Below, in pieces: positions 16,850 through 24,863 of a stretch of 47,473 nucleotides of DNA. Under the pieces are notes generated by a model that saw only the letters and a program-made list of their open reading frames with translations, was not told the origin of the DNA and searched no databases. The DNA is from Peribacillus psychrosaccharolyticus ATCC 23296. Lineage in GTDB: Bacteria > Bacillota > Bacilli > Bacillales > DSM-1321. How positions within the stretch are numbered: the stretch's first letter is position 1; the number at the start of each line of letters is the position of its first letter. The stretch covers positions 1 through 47,473 of the forward strand of contig NZ_AJTN02000251.1 in the NCBI RefSeq assembly GCF_000305495.1, given 5' to 3'. The position numbers and the translations under genes were made by a program.

Positions 16850-17662
16850 ATGACGATGAAAAAAGCAATGACTGTTGCCGGTTCAGATTCTAGCGGCGGC
16901 GCAGGTTTACAAGCTGATTTAAAAACGTTTCAAGAGCTTGATGTGTATGGGATGTCTGCACTGACAACCATTGTAACGATGGATCCCAAGGACTGGTCTC
17001 ATAACGTATTTCCACAGCCAGTTGATGTTTTAGAAGCTCAAATGGAAACCATCCTCTCAGTCGGTATAGATGCTATGAAAACCGGTATGCTTGGTTCCGT
17101 AGAGATTATTGAACTCGTAGCCCGGAAAATTGACGAGCTTAAACTTGATAAAGTCGTTATCGATCCAGTTATGGTTTGTAAGGGCGAAGATGAAGTTCTT
17201 CATCCAGAAACAGCCGTAGCACTTCGTGAACTGCTTGTCCCTAGGGCGACTGTTGTAACCCCTAATCTTTTCGAAGCAGCACAACTTGCTGGAACAATGC
17301 CTATCAAGACGATAGATGATATGAAGAAAGCAGCGATAAACATTCATGCACTCGGTGCAAAATTTGTGCTGATTAAAGGCGGAAATAAGCTGGATCATGA
17401 TAAAGCAATCGACCTTTTATATGATGGAAAGGATTTTGAAATCCTTGAATCCGAACGAGTGGATACAACCTATACGCATGGTGCAGGCTGTTCTTCATCA
17501 GCAGCGATTGCAGCTGAACTTGCACAAGGAAAACCCGTTCGTGAAGCTATTTACTTAGCCAAAGACTATATTACAGCTGCTATTAAACATTCATGGAAGT
17601 TAAATGAATACGTTGGCCCCGTCATGCATGGAGCCTATCGAAAATATGGTGTCGAAAAATAA
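16850..17662 (+). CDS. pdxK: Pyridoxal/pyridoxine kinase (ThiD-type fold)
   Basis: A 270-residue ribokinase-fold kinase with TVAGSDSSGGAGLQADLKTF at the N-terminus, VVIDPVMVCKGEDEV, TPNLFEAAQL and the anion-hole motif THGAGCSSSAA (C214). The family contains both hydroxymethylpyrimidine kinases (ThiD) and the Bacillus pyridoxine kinase PdxK (formerly YwdB). The ywd neighbourhood and the CSSSAAIAAELAQGK stretch favour PdxK, a vitamin B6 salvage enzyme. AGGAGG lies 8 bases before the first ATG. The gene is monocistronic. Confidence 0.82.
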   Translation: MTMKKAMTVAGSDSSGGAGLQADLKTFQELDVYGMSALTTIVTMDPKDWSHNVFPQPVDVLEAQMETILSVGIDAMKTGMLGSVEIIELVARKIDELKLDKVVIDPVMVCKGEDEVLHPETAVALRELLVPRATVVTPNLFEAAQLAGTMPIKTIDDMKKAAINIHALGAKFVLIKGGNKLDHDKAIDLLYDGKDFEILESERVDTTYTHGAGCSSSAAIAAELAQGKPVREAIYLAKDYITAAIKHSWKLNEYVGPVMHGAYRKYGVEK

Positions 17663-17666
17663 TGGA

Positions 17667-17697
17667 GCTTACTCTCATTTTTGGGAGTAAGCTTTTC
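17667..17697 (+). terminator. Terminator after pdxK
   Basis: AGCTTACTC (17667-17675) pairs with GAGTAAGCT (17685-17693), followed by a short T-run. Confidence 0.7.
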
Positions 17698-17782
17698 TTA
17701 TCATAAATCCATCTCTTCGCTTTTTGCTAATCTTTTTAGTAAGATTATAAAATACACATGCTAAATAAGGAGGGAAGCGTAA

Positions 17783-18130
17783 ATGAAACCGATTGAACCC
17801 ACTGACGTTCAACGAGTAATTGATGGATTTGCCAACAAGGATATCTACCTTCACCTAGAAACAACAAATGGAGCTTACGCTACCCATAACAACGAAGATT
17901 TCTTTTCTGCAGGTGCCTACATCCGTAACGCGTTGGTACGCTATCAACATGGAAAAATCATTGGAGACAACCCCTACCGTATTGGCCTAAAACTAGACAT
18001 AGGCTGGATATACGCTGAAGGGCTGAACCACTATGAAGTAGATGAACAAGGAAGATTATTAACGGCTGGACTTGATTCAACCGGAAAGCTTGCCGTTGCA
18101 TTACAAATTAGCACCAAACCTTTTGAATAA
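17783..18130 (+). CDS. yojF: YojF family protein
   Basis: A 115-residue DUF1806 protein, the constant partner of the bacillithiol deacetylase gene bshB2 (yojG) in Bacillus. No catalytic motif or membrane segment is visible. The sequence is one compact domain (NKDIYLHLETTNGAYA ... IGLKLDIGWIYAEGLNHYEVDE). AAGGAGGGAAG precedes the ATG. It lies 20 bases ahead of the bshB2 start, so the two form an operon. Its role in bacillithiol metabolism is inferred from that linkage only. Confidence 0.85.
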   Translation: MKPIEPTDVQRVIDGFANKDIYLHLETTNGAYATHNNEDFFSAGAYIRNALVRYQHGKIIGDNPYRIGLKLDIGWIYAEGLNHYEVDEQGRLLTAGLDSTGKLAVALQISTKPFE

Positions 18131-18150
18131 CAAGAAGGGAGATGAATGGA

Positions 18151-18816
18151 TTGGAAAAAGAAAGACAGGTTTTAGTAATATTCCCTCATCCCGATGATGA
18201 GGCTTTCGGAGTTTCAGGAACAATTGCTTTGCATATCGAAAACAATACGCCAGTTACATATATATGCATGACGCTGGGAGAAATGGGCCGAAACCTGGGG
18301 AACCCCCCTTTCGCTACAAGAGAATCCCTGCCTAAAATTCGAAAAAAAGAATTACAAGATGCAGCTGATGCACTTGGGCTTACCGATTTAAGGATGTGGG
18401 GATTGCGGGATAAAACCGTTGAATTTGAAGATGATGACAAGCTGACAGAAAAAATTTCCGAAGCAATTCAAGAACTAAACCCATCACTCATCATTTCTTT
18501 TTACCCGGGTTACAGCGTCCATCCCGATCATGAAGCTTGTGCAAGAGCAGTTGTCCGTGCAGTTGGTCAAATAGAGGAAACGAAACGTCCTAAGCTGAAT
18601 TTGGTCGCCTTTGCCAACAATAGTATTGCTGAAATTGGCGAACCCGATATCCTTCATGACATTACAGCCGTTGAAGATAAAAAAATCGCCTCAATTAAAG
18701 CTCATCGTTCACAAACCGAATCCATGGTCGCAACTTGGGCAGAAAAAATGAAAAACCAAGACCCAACCTTATTAAATGCGATTCGCCGAGAACGCTTTTG
18801 GACTTATAAGTTTTAA
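18151..18816 (+). CDS. bshB2: Bacillithiol biosynthesis deacetylase BshB2
   Basis: A zinc-dependent LmbE-family deacetylase that removes the acetyl group from GlcNAc-malate during bacillithiol synthesis and may act on bacillithiol S-conjugates. Zinc ligands are in FPHPDDEAFG (H13, D16) and HPDHE near residue 125. The TTG at 18151 is chosen over the ATG at 18142. The ribosome-binding site AAGAAGGGAGA nearly touches the ATG but is 8 bases from the TTG, and the TTG start aligns with the N-terminus of B. subtilis YojG. It is followed by a strong terminator. Confidence 0.9.
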   Translation: MEKERQVLVIFPHPDDEAFGVSGTIALHIENNTPVTYICMTLGEMGRNLGNPPFATRESLPKIRKKELQDAADALGLTDLRMWGLRDKTVEFEDDDKLTEKISEAIQELNPSLIISFYPGYSVHPDHEACARAVVRAVGQIEETKRPKLNLVAFANNSIAEIGEPDILHDITAVEDKKIASIKAHRSQTESMVATWAEKMKNQDPTLLNAIRRERFWTYKF

Positions 18817-18822
18817 CTATAC

Positions 18823-18858
18823 AACAAGGCTGTCGAGGATTTCTCGGCAGCCTTGTTT
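18823..18858 (+). terminator. Terminator after bshB2
   Basis: AACAAGGCTGTCGAG (18823-18837) pairs with CTCGGCAGCCTTGTT (18843-18857), loop GATTT, with one G-T pair, then a T-rich tail. Confidence 0.85.
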
Positions 18859-18922
18859 GTTTAGTTGGAAATACTCCCTAGAGTAAAACCTAATCCGGGT
18901 AACGCTCTTCTCAAAAATGCTT

Positions 18923-19048
18923 TTGCACAGAAAATTGGTCGAACTGCACAGAGTTTGGCCACTTCTGAACAGAAATGCCCTCCATTTGCACACTAATCCA
19001 CCCATTCTGCATACTTTTTCCTCTGTTCTGCACAAGTCAGTTGCCGAG
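18923..19048. repeat. Six-unit degenerate repeat with exact 21-nt period (YTGCACA head)
   Basis: Head heptamers begin at 18923 (TTGCACA), 18944 (CTGCACA), 18965 (CTGAACA), 18986 (TTGCACA), 19007 (CTGCATA) and 19028 (CTGCACA), each exactly 21 bases apart. The other 14 bases of each unit are almost unconserved. The block lies in the 384-base gap between bshB2 and the PQQ-dehydrogenase-like gene. No open frame of interest covers it. Function unknown. Confidence 0.8.
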
Positions 19049-19100
19049 ACGATTTTTTTCTGCCTGTAATAATGTGATATTTTTCACAAGTACTCTCTCA

Positions 19101-19132
19101 ATAAAAAAACTGCCTGCGGGGGAGCAGACAGT
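19101..19132 (-). terminator. Terminator of the PQQ-dehydrogenase-like gene
   Basis: On the minus strand ACTGTCTGC/GCAGGCAGT (19109-19132), with one mismatch, forms a hairpin followed by T7. It lies about 70 bases after the stop. Confidence 0.75.
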
Positions 19133-19200
19133 CAAATAGGGGAATAACATTTAAATCATCGTACTGATAGTATGTCCGTATTTTCTGGTTTCATACAGAA

Positions 19201-20292
19201 TTATTTAAGATTAGTTAATGGTATTCGGTAGAGTCTGTCATCTTTTTTATCAGGATTGCCTCGGCCATCTGTATTGTTGCTGATGAAGTAGAGGTACGTT
19301 CCATCAATGTAGACATCTCTTATCCGCCCTTGATCGGTTACGATATCTTTTATGTCTTTAGTTACAATATCATAGGCCTTTAAGGCTTCGCCTCTTAATG
19401 ACGCGATATAGATTTTGCCGTTGTTATAGGCAATTCCAGATGGAGCCCATGTATTGTCGCCGGCATGGATAAGGGGTGTCTCCATTTCTGCATTCTTTTC
19501 ATCGCCTTCAATCTCCGGCCATCCATAATTTTTTCCTGGTTCAATCTGATTTAATTCATCTTTCCCGGATTCTCCATGCTCACTGCTGTATAATCTTCCT
19601 TCCAAATCCCAGGTAAGTCCTTGCGGGTTTCGATGGCCATAAGAGTAAACATATGAGTTAGGAAAAGGATTGTCGTCGGGTATACTTCCATCTAAATTCA
19701 TACGTAGTATTTTACCGCCAAGGGAATTTACATCCTGTGCAATCTCTCCTTGTTTGGCATCACCAGTAGTTACATACAGCTTATTATCAAAGCCGATTTT
19801 AATCCGTCCGCCGTGGTGATAGTTCCCGCTGGGTATCTGGTCAAGTAAAACATTCGTTTCTTTCCAGCTTCCCTCTTCATATTGAAGCGTGACTACCCGG
19901 TTGACAGGCTTCCCATCTAATTCATATGTATAATAAGCAAACCCTTGGCCGCTGTCTTCAAATCCTGGAGCAAGTAAAAAGCCCAGCAGACCTGCCTCAG
20001 ATTCTTCAGACAGTTTTTCTTTTAACTCCACAGGTTCTCGTTTCACTTTTCCGTCCTTTAATTGCACAATGGAACCCGTTCGTTCTGATACAAACAAGGT
20101 TTCCTCCACTTCTTGAATAGACCATGGTGCGTCAAGCCCGCTGAGTAATACTTCAGGCTTATCACTTGCTGTCTTCCCTGTCTGTTCCATTTGCAGATTC
20201 TCGTTCTCAGTATGATCCGGTTGGGTAATATCCTTCAGTGAACAACCTGCGAAAAGTAACACAATCAGCACAATCAGCAGCTTTTTCTTCAT
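19201..20292 (-). CDS. PQQ-dependent sugar dehydrogenase-like lipoprotein
   Basis: A 363-residue secreted beta-propeller of the soluble glucose/sorbosone dehydrogenase family. Residues 1-17 are a lipoprotein signal with lipobox FAGC (Cys17), so the enzyme should be tethered to the outer membrane face. Family motifs visible are GLDAPWSI, GLLGFLLAPGF, NYHHGGRIKIG, GHRNPQGLTWD and GKNYGWPEIEG. These hold the residues that bind PQQ and the substrate in this family. PQQ synthesis genes are not in the window, so cofactor and substrate remain open. The gene is monocistronic with its own terminator. Confidence 0.82.
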   Translation of the reverse strand: MKKKLLIVLIVLLFAGCSLKDITQPDHTENENLQMEQTGKTASDKPEVLLSGLDAPWSIQEVEETLFVSERTGSIVQLKDGKVKREPVELKEKLSEESEAGLLGFLLAPGFEDSGQGFAYYTYELDGKPVNRVVTLQYEEGSWKETNVLLDQIPSGNYHHGGRIKIGFDNKLYVTTGDAKQGEIAQDVNSLGGKILRMNLDGSIPDDNPFPNSYVYSYGHRNPQGLTWDLEGRLYSSEHGESGKDELNQIEPGKNYGWPEIEGDEKNAEMETPLIHAGDNTWAPSGIAYNNGKIYIASLRGEALKAYDIVTKDIKDIVTDQGRIRDVYIDGTYLYFISNNTDGRGNPDKKDDRLYRIPLTNLK

Positions 20293-20313
20293 TTTCTCCC
20301 CCCAGAAATAATT

Positions 20314-21186
20314 CTACTTAACTGCTTGTTCATTTAAAGCAGCATGTATGGCTTGTGCAACGCCGCTTTCATCATTTATACCTGTCGTCAAATGACATAT
20401 TTTCTTTATTTCTTCCGGTGCATTACCCATTGCAACCGCTCGTCCAACCCGTTCAAACATGGACATATCATTAAAATTATCACCGATAGCCATCGCTTCA
20501 TTCAAGGTGATGCCTTTTTCCTGCAGATAAATTTCAAGTGCGATTCCCTTTTGTGCCTGTGCATGAGAAATTTCCAAATTCCCATGGCCTGACGAGGTAA
20601 CCGCTAGACTTTCTATTTGCTTCAGTTCTCCGCCAGCTTCCCCTAATAATTCTAGATTATTAGAAAATATAAGTATTTTATAATAACTTAGATTGTCTTT
20701 AGACAGAAGATCATAATAACTTGGAATGGTTTTTACCTGACCAAGTGAAAGGCGGTTATGCACGATTTGGGTAATCTCCACTGGATCAATATCTGGGTTA
20801 GCTGTTACATATACATCCACAAGAGCAGCCTCTGACTTTTCGTAGTTTTTAGAATACGTACCCTCATTGGTATAGATTTCAAAATAGATGTGTTTCTGTT
20901 CTAAGTAATCGACCACTTGTTTAACATCGTTTTTATCCATTGTATTTGATGCAGTGATTTCTCCTGATTTGGTTAGGATGACTGCACCATTTACACCAAT
21001 AACGGGACATTCTAGATTCGTTTCATCCAAAGCAAACCGCGCTTCTTGATACGAGCGCCCAGTTGCAATTATTACTTCTACACCTTCAGCTTGAGCTCGT
21101 TCAATTGCTTCTTTGTTTTCTTTACTGACTTTCTGATTTTTGTTTAATAAGGTACCGTCCATATCGATTGCAATAGCTTTTATCAC
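20314..21186 (-). CDS. Cof-type HAD phosphatase
   Basis: A HAD-superfamily hydrolase of the Cof/YkrA/YwpJ group, likely dephosphorylating sugar phosphates or similar small molecules. The N-terminus has the nucleophile motif AIDMDGTLLNK, followed by IIATGRSY (motif II) and the C-terminal AIGDNFNDMSMF (motif IV), with a C2B-type cap between. The GTG at 21186 is preferred: GAGGTG lies just upstream and the first HAD strand then starts at residue 2. Longer in-frame starts add 11 non-conserved residues. The substrate cannot be predicted. Confidence 0.82.
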   Translation of the reverse strand: MIKAIAIDMDGTLLNKNQKVSKENKEAIERAQAEGVEVIIATGRSYQEARFALDETNLECPVIGVNGAVILTKSGEITASNTMDKNDVKQVVDYLEQKHIYFEIYTNEGTYSKNYEKSEAALVDVYVTANPDIDPVEITQIVHNRLSLGQVKTIPSYYDLLSKDNLSYYKILIFSNNLELLGEAGGELKQIESLAVTSSGHGNLEISHAQAQKGIALEIYLQEKGITLNEAMAIGDNFNDMSMFERVGRAVAMGNAPEEIKKICHLTTGINDESGVAQAIHAALNEQAVK

Positions 21187-21341
21187 TGTATACACCTCTA
21201 GTTTGTCTGTTTCTGTCATTGTAACAGATTTTTCTGACTGATTCTCTCTTACAGTCTCTCTCTATATCTGTAACCATTCTTAGCACAGTTGAAACAAGCT
21301 GAATAGCCCTATTGTCTGCTTTTTTCCAAATAGTTATTAGT

Positions 21342-21377
21342 AAAAAAAGACCTGCTCAAAATGAGAGGCCTTTTTTA
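21342..21377 (-). terminator. Terminator after the tandem ATPase gene
   Basis: On the minus strand AAAAAAGGCCTCTCA pairs with TGAGCAGGTCTTTTTT, with one bulge and one mismatch, followed by a U-run. Confidence 0.7.
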
Positions 21378-21386
21378 CCGATATTC

Positions 21387-22487
21387 TTATTGATGCTGAA
21401 GAGCGATTTGATTCATTTTATCCTCTAGAGTTTTCTGGATTTCATTAATCTGCTCGAAATCCATGGCCGCAATGTAAATCTCTTCAAGCTTGTCGTGCAA
21501 CTCCTTAGCTTGAGACAGATAATTTGTCGCCGACGTCATTTTTGCTCGGTATCTTTCAGAAATCTCTTTTATTTCTTTCGCATAAATATCATCTGTTGCG
21601 GGTAAAATCGCTGTTTTATATATATCCACAATTTCGTCCCCTTCCCGGCTAGGAAAGTATTCGTGGGGAGCCGTGCTATCAAAGATAGCCAAGCCCAATT
21701 CGCGGACAATGACCATATCCAGACTAAACGGGTCGAATCCACAATGATAGATTTCTACATCGAAGCCTCTTTTCGTCGCTTCCGCTGCTAGTTTCTTCAG
21801 CATGGTAGATTTCCCGCTGCCTGGGCGGCCCTTTAAAAAGAAACGCTTTGGAATATCATTGGTTAAATTCGGGACATAATCGACCGCTCCAGTTGGTGTG
21901 GCTGCTCCTAAGAAGCGATGCCGGACATCTGAGGTTTTATTAAGGACCATCTCACCAAAAAAGAGTGTCATGAGCTTTTCAGTTAATCGATTCAGCTTTG
22001 TAAAGTCAAGATTATTAATATAGATTTCTTCCCATTCATCATGAACGGAAAGGGCCTCGGCAAATAGCTTGTATGCCTGTTCATAGGCCATTTCGATGTC
22101 CTCTGTTAACTGAACGATGTCACCCTTTTTATCACTCAGCTGACTCGAATTCCATGCGGTCCCAAGGTTCACGTATTCTTCAACAGCACCCGGTGCCTTA
22201 GGTTCAATTACATGCGGGGGTGTACCATCAACAATGCCCGCCTTAAGTGTTGGAAAAATGATTCCATCAATAGACTGGGCATCTGAGGCACAATGTAAGT
22301 ACTCCACATCAACCCCTCTTTCTTCCCAAATCAAGCCTAGTTTCTTCATGAGCGTTGATTTACCTGTTCCTGGGCCACCTTTAAGAATAAATAGTTTCTC
22401 TAGATTTTCTAAATTTGTTTCATATAAACTATAAAAGCCCCGGGCTGTATTCCCGCCTGCAAAGTAATGTCTAGTTTTCCCCTTCAA
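21387..22487 (-). CDS. Tandem-duplicated P-loop ATPase of unknown function
   Basis: A 366-residue cytosolic protein built from two related NTPase halves. The first Walker A, GGPGTGKST, is at residues 37-45 and the second, GRPGSGKST, at 220-228. Each is followed about 17 residues later by the same pattern DVExxHCxxDxxSxD and then a PH dipeptide (PHVIEP and PHEYFP). This shows an internal duplication with a duplicated histidine-cysteine feature. The C-terminal 60 residues are helical. It resembles a poorly described Firmicute ATPase family; no role is assigned. It has its own terminator and lies downstream of ybaK. Confidence 0.7.
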   Translation of the reverse strand: MKGKTRHYFAGGNTARGFYSLYETNLENLEKLFILKGGPGTGKSTLMKKLGLIWEERGVDVEYLHCASDAQSIDGIIFPTLKAGIVDGTPPHVIEPKAPGAVEEYVNLGTAWNSSQLSDKKGDIVQLTEDIEMAYEQAYKLFAEALSVHDEWEEIYINNLDFTKLNRLTEKLMTLFFGEMVLNKTSDVRHRFLGAATPTGAVDYVPNLTNDIPKRFFLKGRPGSGKSTMLKKLAAEATKRGFDVEIYHCGFDPFSLDMVIVRELGLAIFDSTAPHEYFPSREGDEIVDIYKTAILPATDDIYAKEIKEISERYRAKMTSATNYLSQAKELHDKLEEIYIAAMDFEQINEIQKTLEDKMNQIALQHQ

Positions 22488-22559
22488 GTGCGAACACTCC
22501 TTTATGATAACGTGTTTCGCTACAGACTATGCAGAGCGCCCATAATAGGTGAAAGCCCA

Positions 22560-23036
22560 TTACTTTGCCTTTGTCAGCTCAATGGTTTTAGCATCAATTA
22601 GTTGTAATAACGCCTGAGGTGGTAACTCAATCTGGCACCCGATTTTCCCGCCGCTGACGATCATTGTTTCCAGCTGTTCTGCCGTATGATCGATGAATGT
22701 TGGATAGAGTTTTTTCATTCCAATTGGTGAACAGCCTCCGCGAATATAGCCTGTCCATTTTTGCAAATCCTTGACAGGCAGCATCTCAATCTTTTTCTCT
22801 CCAGCTGCTTTGGCTGCTTTTTTGACATCTAATTCATCTCCTACGGGGATAACAAAAACATATATATGTCCTGGAGCCCCCGCTGCAACTAACGTCTTAA
22901 ATACTTGGTCTGCTGGTTTTCCAATCTTTTCGGCAACCGCTGTTCCATGAATTTTTCCATCTTCGTTATTATAGGATAGGGATTGATAATGAATTTTCTG
23001 TTTATCAAGGACTCGCATAGCATTCGTTTTACTCAT
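22560..23036 (-). CDS. ybaK: Cys-tRNA(Pro)/Cys-tRNA(Cys) deacylase YbaK/EbsC
   Basis: Trans-editing enzyme that hydrolyses mischarged Cys-tRNA(Pro). The ATG at 23036, with GGAGGCG upstream, gives 158 residues, the usual length, and starts MSKTNAMRVLDKQKIHY. In-frame starts further upstream run into the cobalamin operon terminator and are rejected. Conserved features are DQVFKTLVA with the catalytic-type Lys, GYIRGGCSPIGMKK, and SGGKIGCQIELPP near the C-terminus. It lies downstream of cblS but is separated by a terminator, so it is probably not part of the cobalamin operon. Confidence 0.88.
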   Translation of the reverse strand: MSKTNAMRVLDKQKIHYQSLSYNNEDGKIHGTAVAEKIGKPADQVFKTLVAAGAPGHIYVFVIPVGDELDVKKAAKAAGEKKIEMLPVKDLQKWTGYIRGGCSPIGMKKLYPTFIDHTAEQLETMIVSGGKIGCQIELPPQALLQLIDAKTIELTKAK

Positions 23037-23061
23037 TCTACGCCTCCATTTACATTTATTG

Positions 23062-23088
23062 AAAAAGAGCCTCGCAGATGCAAGACCC
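23062..23088 (-). terminator. Terminator at the end of the cobalamin operon
   Basis: On the minus strand AGGGTCTTGC pairs with GCGAGGCTCT (some G-U pairs) around loop ATCT, followed by T5. It lies directly after cblS and before ybaK. Confidence 0.65.
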
Positions 23089-23094
23089 TGTTGA

Positions 23095-23772
23095 TTATCG
23101 ATGAAACAAATGACCAGATTTTGCTGCAATTTCAGCTTCTTTTTCTGGATCATAAACAATGATAAAGCAGGTGGAAGGGCCTGCAGATGCCTTTAAATCG
23201 AGTTTTTCAAGGCTCTTTGGAATCGTCCCGCTTGGATCAAAGTGCAGCCACTCATTGGCAATTCCCTTTGAGCCTACAGGAAGAATAGTCATGTTTTCTT
23301 GCTCACAGCACCATTTAAAGAGAGAGAGCGGTGCAATTAGCTCCGGATGATTGATCACACCCTCACCCATAAGCGGGGTACCGATCACGCCCATTTTCCC
23401 TCTTACCACTTTTTCTTCTTCTTTCTTTTGTCCAATAACAAGAATACCGAGGGCAGATTGAACCATTTCCATGTTGCTTTCTGTACTTCCCGTAATGGGA
23501 ATCGTAAGGCCCAGCTCCGCTTGACCTCGATGGATTCCTGCCTCTAATTCGTTCCAAGCCTGTTCTCCGCAGAAATTTCCCAACACTACGGCCATCGGAT
23601 CAGCACCTGCAGCCATACACTCCATAACTGCAACTCGAAACGAATAATAAGCTACTACATCATAGGGAACCGTAACAACATCCTCTTTTTTCATGCCGAT
23701 TCCGCCGCTATTGTCACTGGCAAAGATCAAGGAACCACCAGCCTGGACTGGCAGGTTAAGAACATCTCTCAT
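23095..23772 (-). CDS. cblS: Alpha-ribazole kinase CblS-like protein (PurM/ThiL fold)
   Basis: A 225-residue protein resembling the AIR-synthase/ThiL superfamily: SLIFASDNSGGIGMK carries the metal-binding Asp, and MECMAAGADPMAVVLGNFCGE matches the family's second strand-helix. In Geobacillus and Listeria, CblS phosphorylates alpha-ribazole to alpha-ribazole phosphate, replacing CobT, and is paired with the transporter CblT. Here it overlaps the CblT-like gene by 4 bases (ATGA), which supports the call. It is the last gene of the riboswitch-controlled operon. Confidence 0.82.
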   Translation of the reverse strand: MRDVLNLPVQAGGSLIFASDNSGGIGMKKEDVVTVPYDVVAYYSFRVAVMECMAAGADPMAVVLGNFCGEQAWNELEAGIHRGQAELGLTIPITGSTESNMEMVQSALGILVIGQKKEEEKVVRGKMGVIGTPLMGEGVINHPELIAPLSLFKWCCEQENMTILPVGSKGIANEWLHFDPSGTIPKSLEKLDLKASAGPSTCFIIVYDPEKEAEIAAKSGHLFHR

Positions 23773-24263
23773 GAATCATGACCCGCTTTGAAGATCATCC
23801 TTTTTAAAATAGGGACGAGCTTTGGCATGAGTATGACTGCAATTACTAAGTTAATAACAGTTGCAGTAATTAACGAAGGCAACAAGGCAATATAAAAGGA
23901 TGTACTAATGATAAACATGAAGGGCAGTGGTGCAATTAGCGCATTTCCGACCAAAAACAGTGTGACCGCGCCTAATTTTTGACTGCTATTATATAGTGTA
24001 CAAAACATCCAAACTAGGATGAACATTTCCACAACGATGATAAAATGCAGCGGCCCAAGCGGCATCCCGCTGATAATAGCAGAAATCAAGGTCCCAAGAC
24101 CCGCCACGATTCCCCCATTAATCGGCCCTAATAGTACACCTGCTATAAGGGCAGGGAAACTATCAAGGGCTAAACTGCCGACGATAGAAGGAATTTTAAT
24201 TGCCGCACCTACAGCGGATAGGGCAATAAACATCGCCAAGGTACTTATTTTTCGAACGTCCAA
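23769..24263 (-). CDS. cblT: Alpha-ribazole transporter CblT (ECF S component)
   Basis: A 164-residue hydrophobic protein with five or six membrane segments. It has the ECF-transporter substrate-binding pattern: an N-terminal cytosolic motif (RKISTLAMFIALSAVG) and small-residue-rich helices (GVLLGPINGGIVAGLGTLIS). In Firmicutes, CblT imports alpha-ribazole for CblS. The shared ECF energising module is not in this window. It lies 2 bases after the adenosyltransferase gene and overlaps cblS. Confidence 0.83.
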   Translation of the reverse strand: MDVRKISTLAMFIALSAVGAAIKIPSIVGSLALDSFPALIAGVLLGPINGGIVAGLGTLISAIISGMPLGPLHFIIVVEMFILVWMFCTLYNSSQKLGAVTLFLVGNALIAPLPFMFIISTSFYIALLPSLITATVINLVIAVILMPKLVPILKRMIFKAGHDS

Positions 24264-24265
24264 CC

Positions 24266-24853
24266 TTATTCACGTTCCTTTCTTTTTCCGCCTCGGAATA
24301 CATTCGCACTACGGGCATATTCCACATCCTTAACACCCAAACGGAAGTTCACGACACGTGCAAGGGCAAATAAGTAATCGGATAATCTATTTAAATATTG
24401 GAGAGACAATGGAGATACTGGTACACCTGTTTTAGTCAGTGAAACGACAAGACGTTCCGCACGGCGTGTCACCGTCCGAGCAATATGAAGCGTAGCTGCC
24501 GGGACAGATCCTCCAGGCAGAATGAATTTTTCTAATTCTGGTGCTTCTTCAATAAATATATCGATTCTTTCTTCTAAGTACGTAATGGCGTCTTCACTTA
24601 ATTTTTCAGGTGCTTTTTCTGAAATGGTCGCTAAGTCGCCGCCGCAGTCAAATAACTCATGCTGTATTTTTTCTAAATCAGCGATTACATCTGAAAATAG
24701 ATCGGGATTAAGCTCAGTAACGGCTTTACCAATATAGCTGTTTACCTCATCAACCGTACCATAACTCTCAACACGGATATCATCTTTATCCACTCTTCCG
24801 CCAATTACACTAGTCTTTCCTTTATCCCCAGTACGCGTATAAATTTTCATCAT
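24266..24853 (-). CDS. PduO-type cob(I)alamin/cob(I)inamide adenosyltransferase
   Basis: Attaches the 5'-deoxyadenosyl ligand from ATP to cobalt. The PduO family signature is clear: MKIYTRTGDKGKTSVIGG at the N-terminus, ESYGTVDEVNSYIG, FILPGGSVPAATLHIARTVTRRAER and LNRLSDYLFALAR. The 195-residue length is normal. AAAGGAGG is 4 bases before the first of two adjacent ATG codons and 7 before the second, so initiation may be at 24850. In the operon it supplies adenosylcobinamide for CobU. The B. subtilis counterpart is YvqK. Confidence 0.92.
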   Translation of the reverse strand: MMKIYTRTGDKGKTSVIGGRVDKDDIRVESYGTVDEVNSYIGKAVTELNPDLFSDVIADLEKIQHELFDCGGDLATISEKAPEKLSEDAITYLEERIDIFIEEAPELEKFILPGGSVPAATLHIARTVTRRAERLVVSLTKTGVPVSPLSLQYLNRLSDYLFALARVVNFRLGVKDVEYARSANVFRGGKRKERE

Positions 24854-24863
24854 TATTCCTCCT

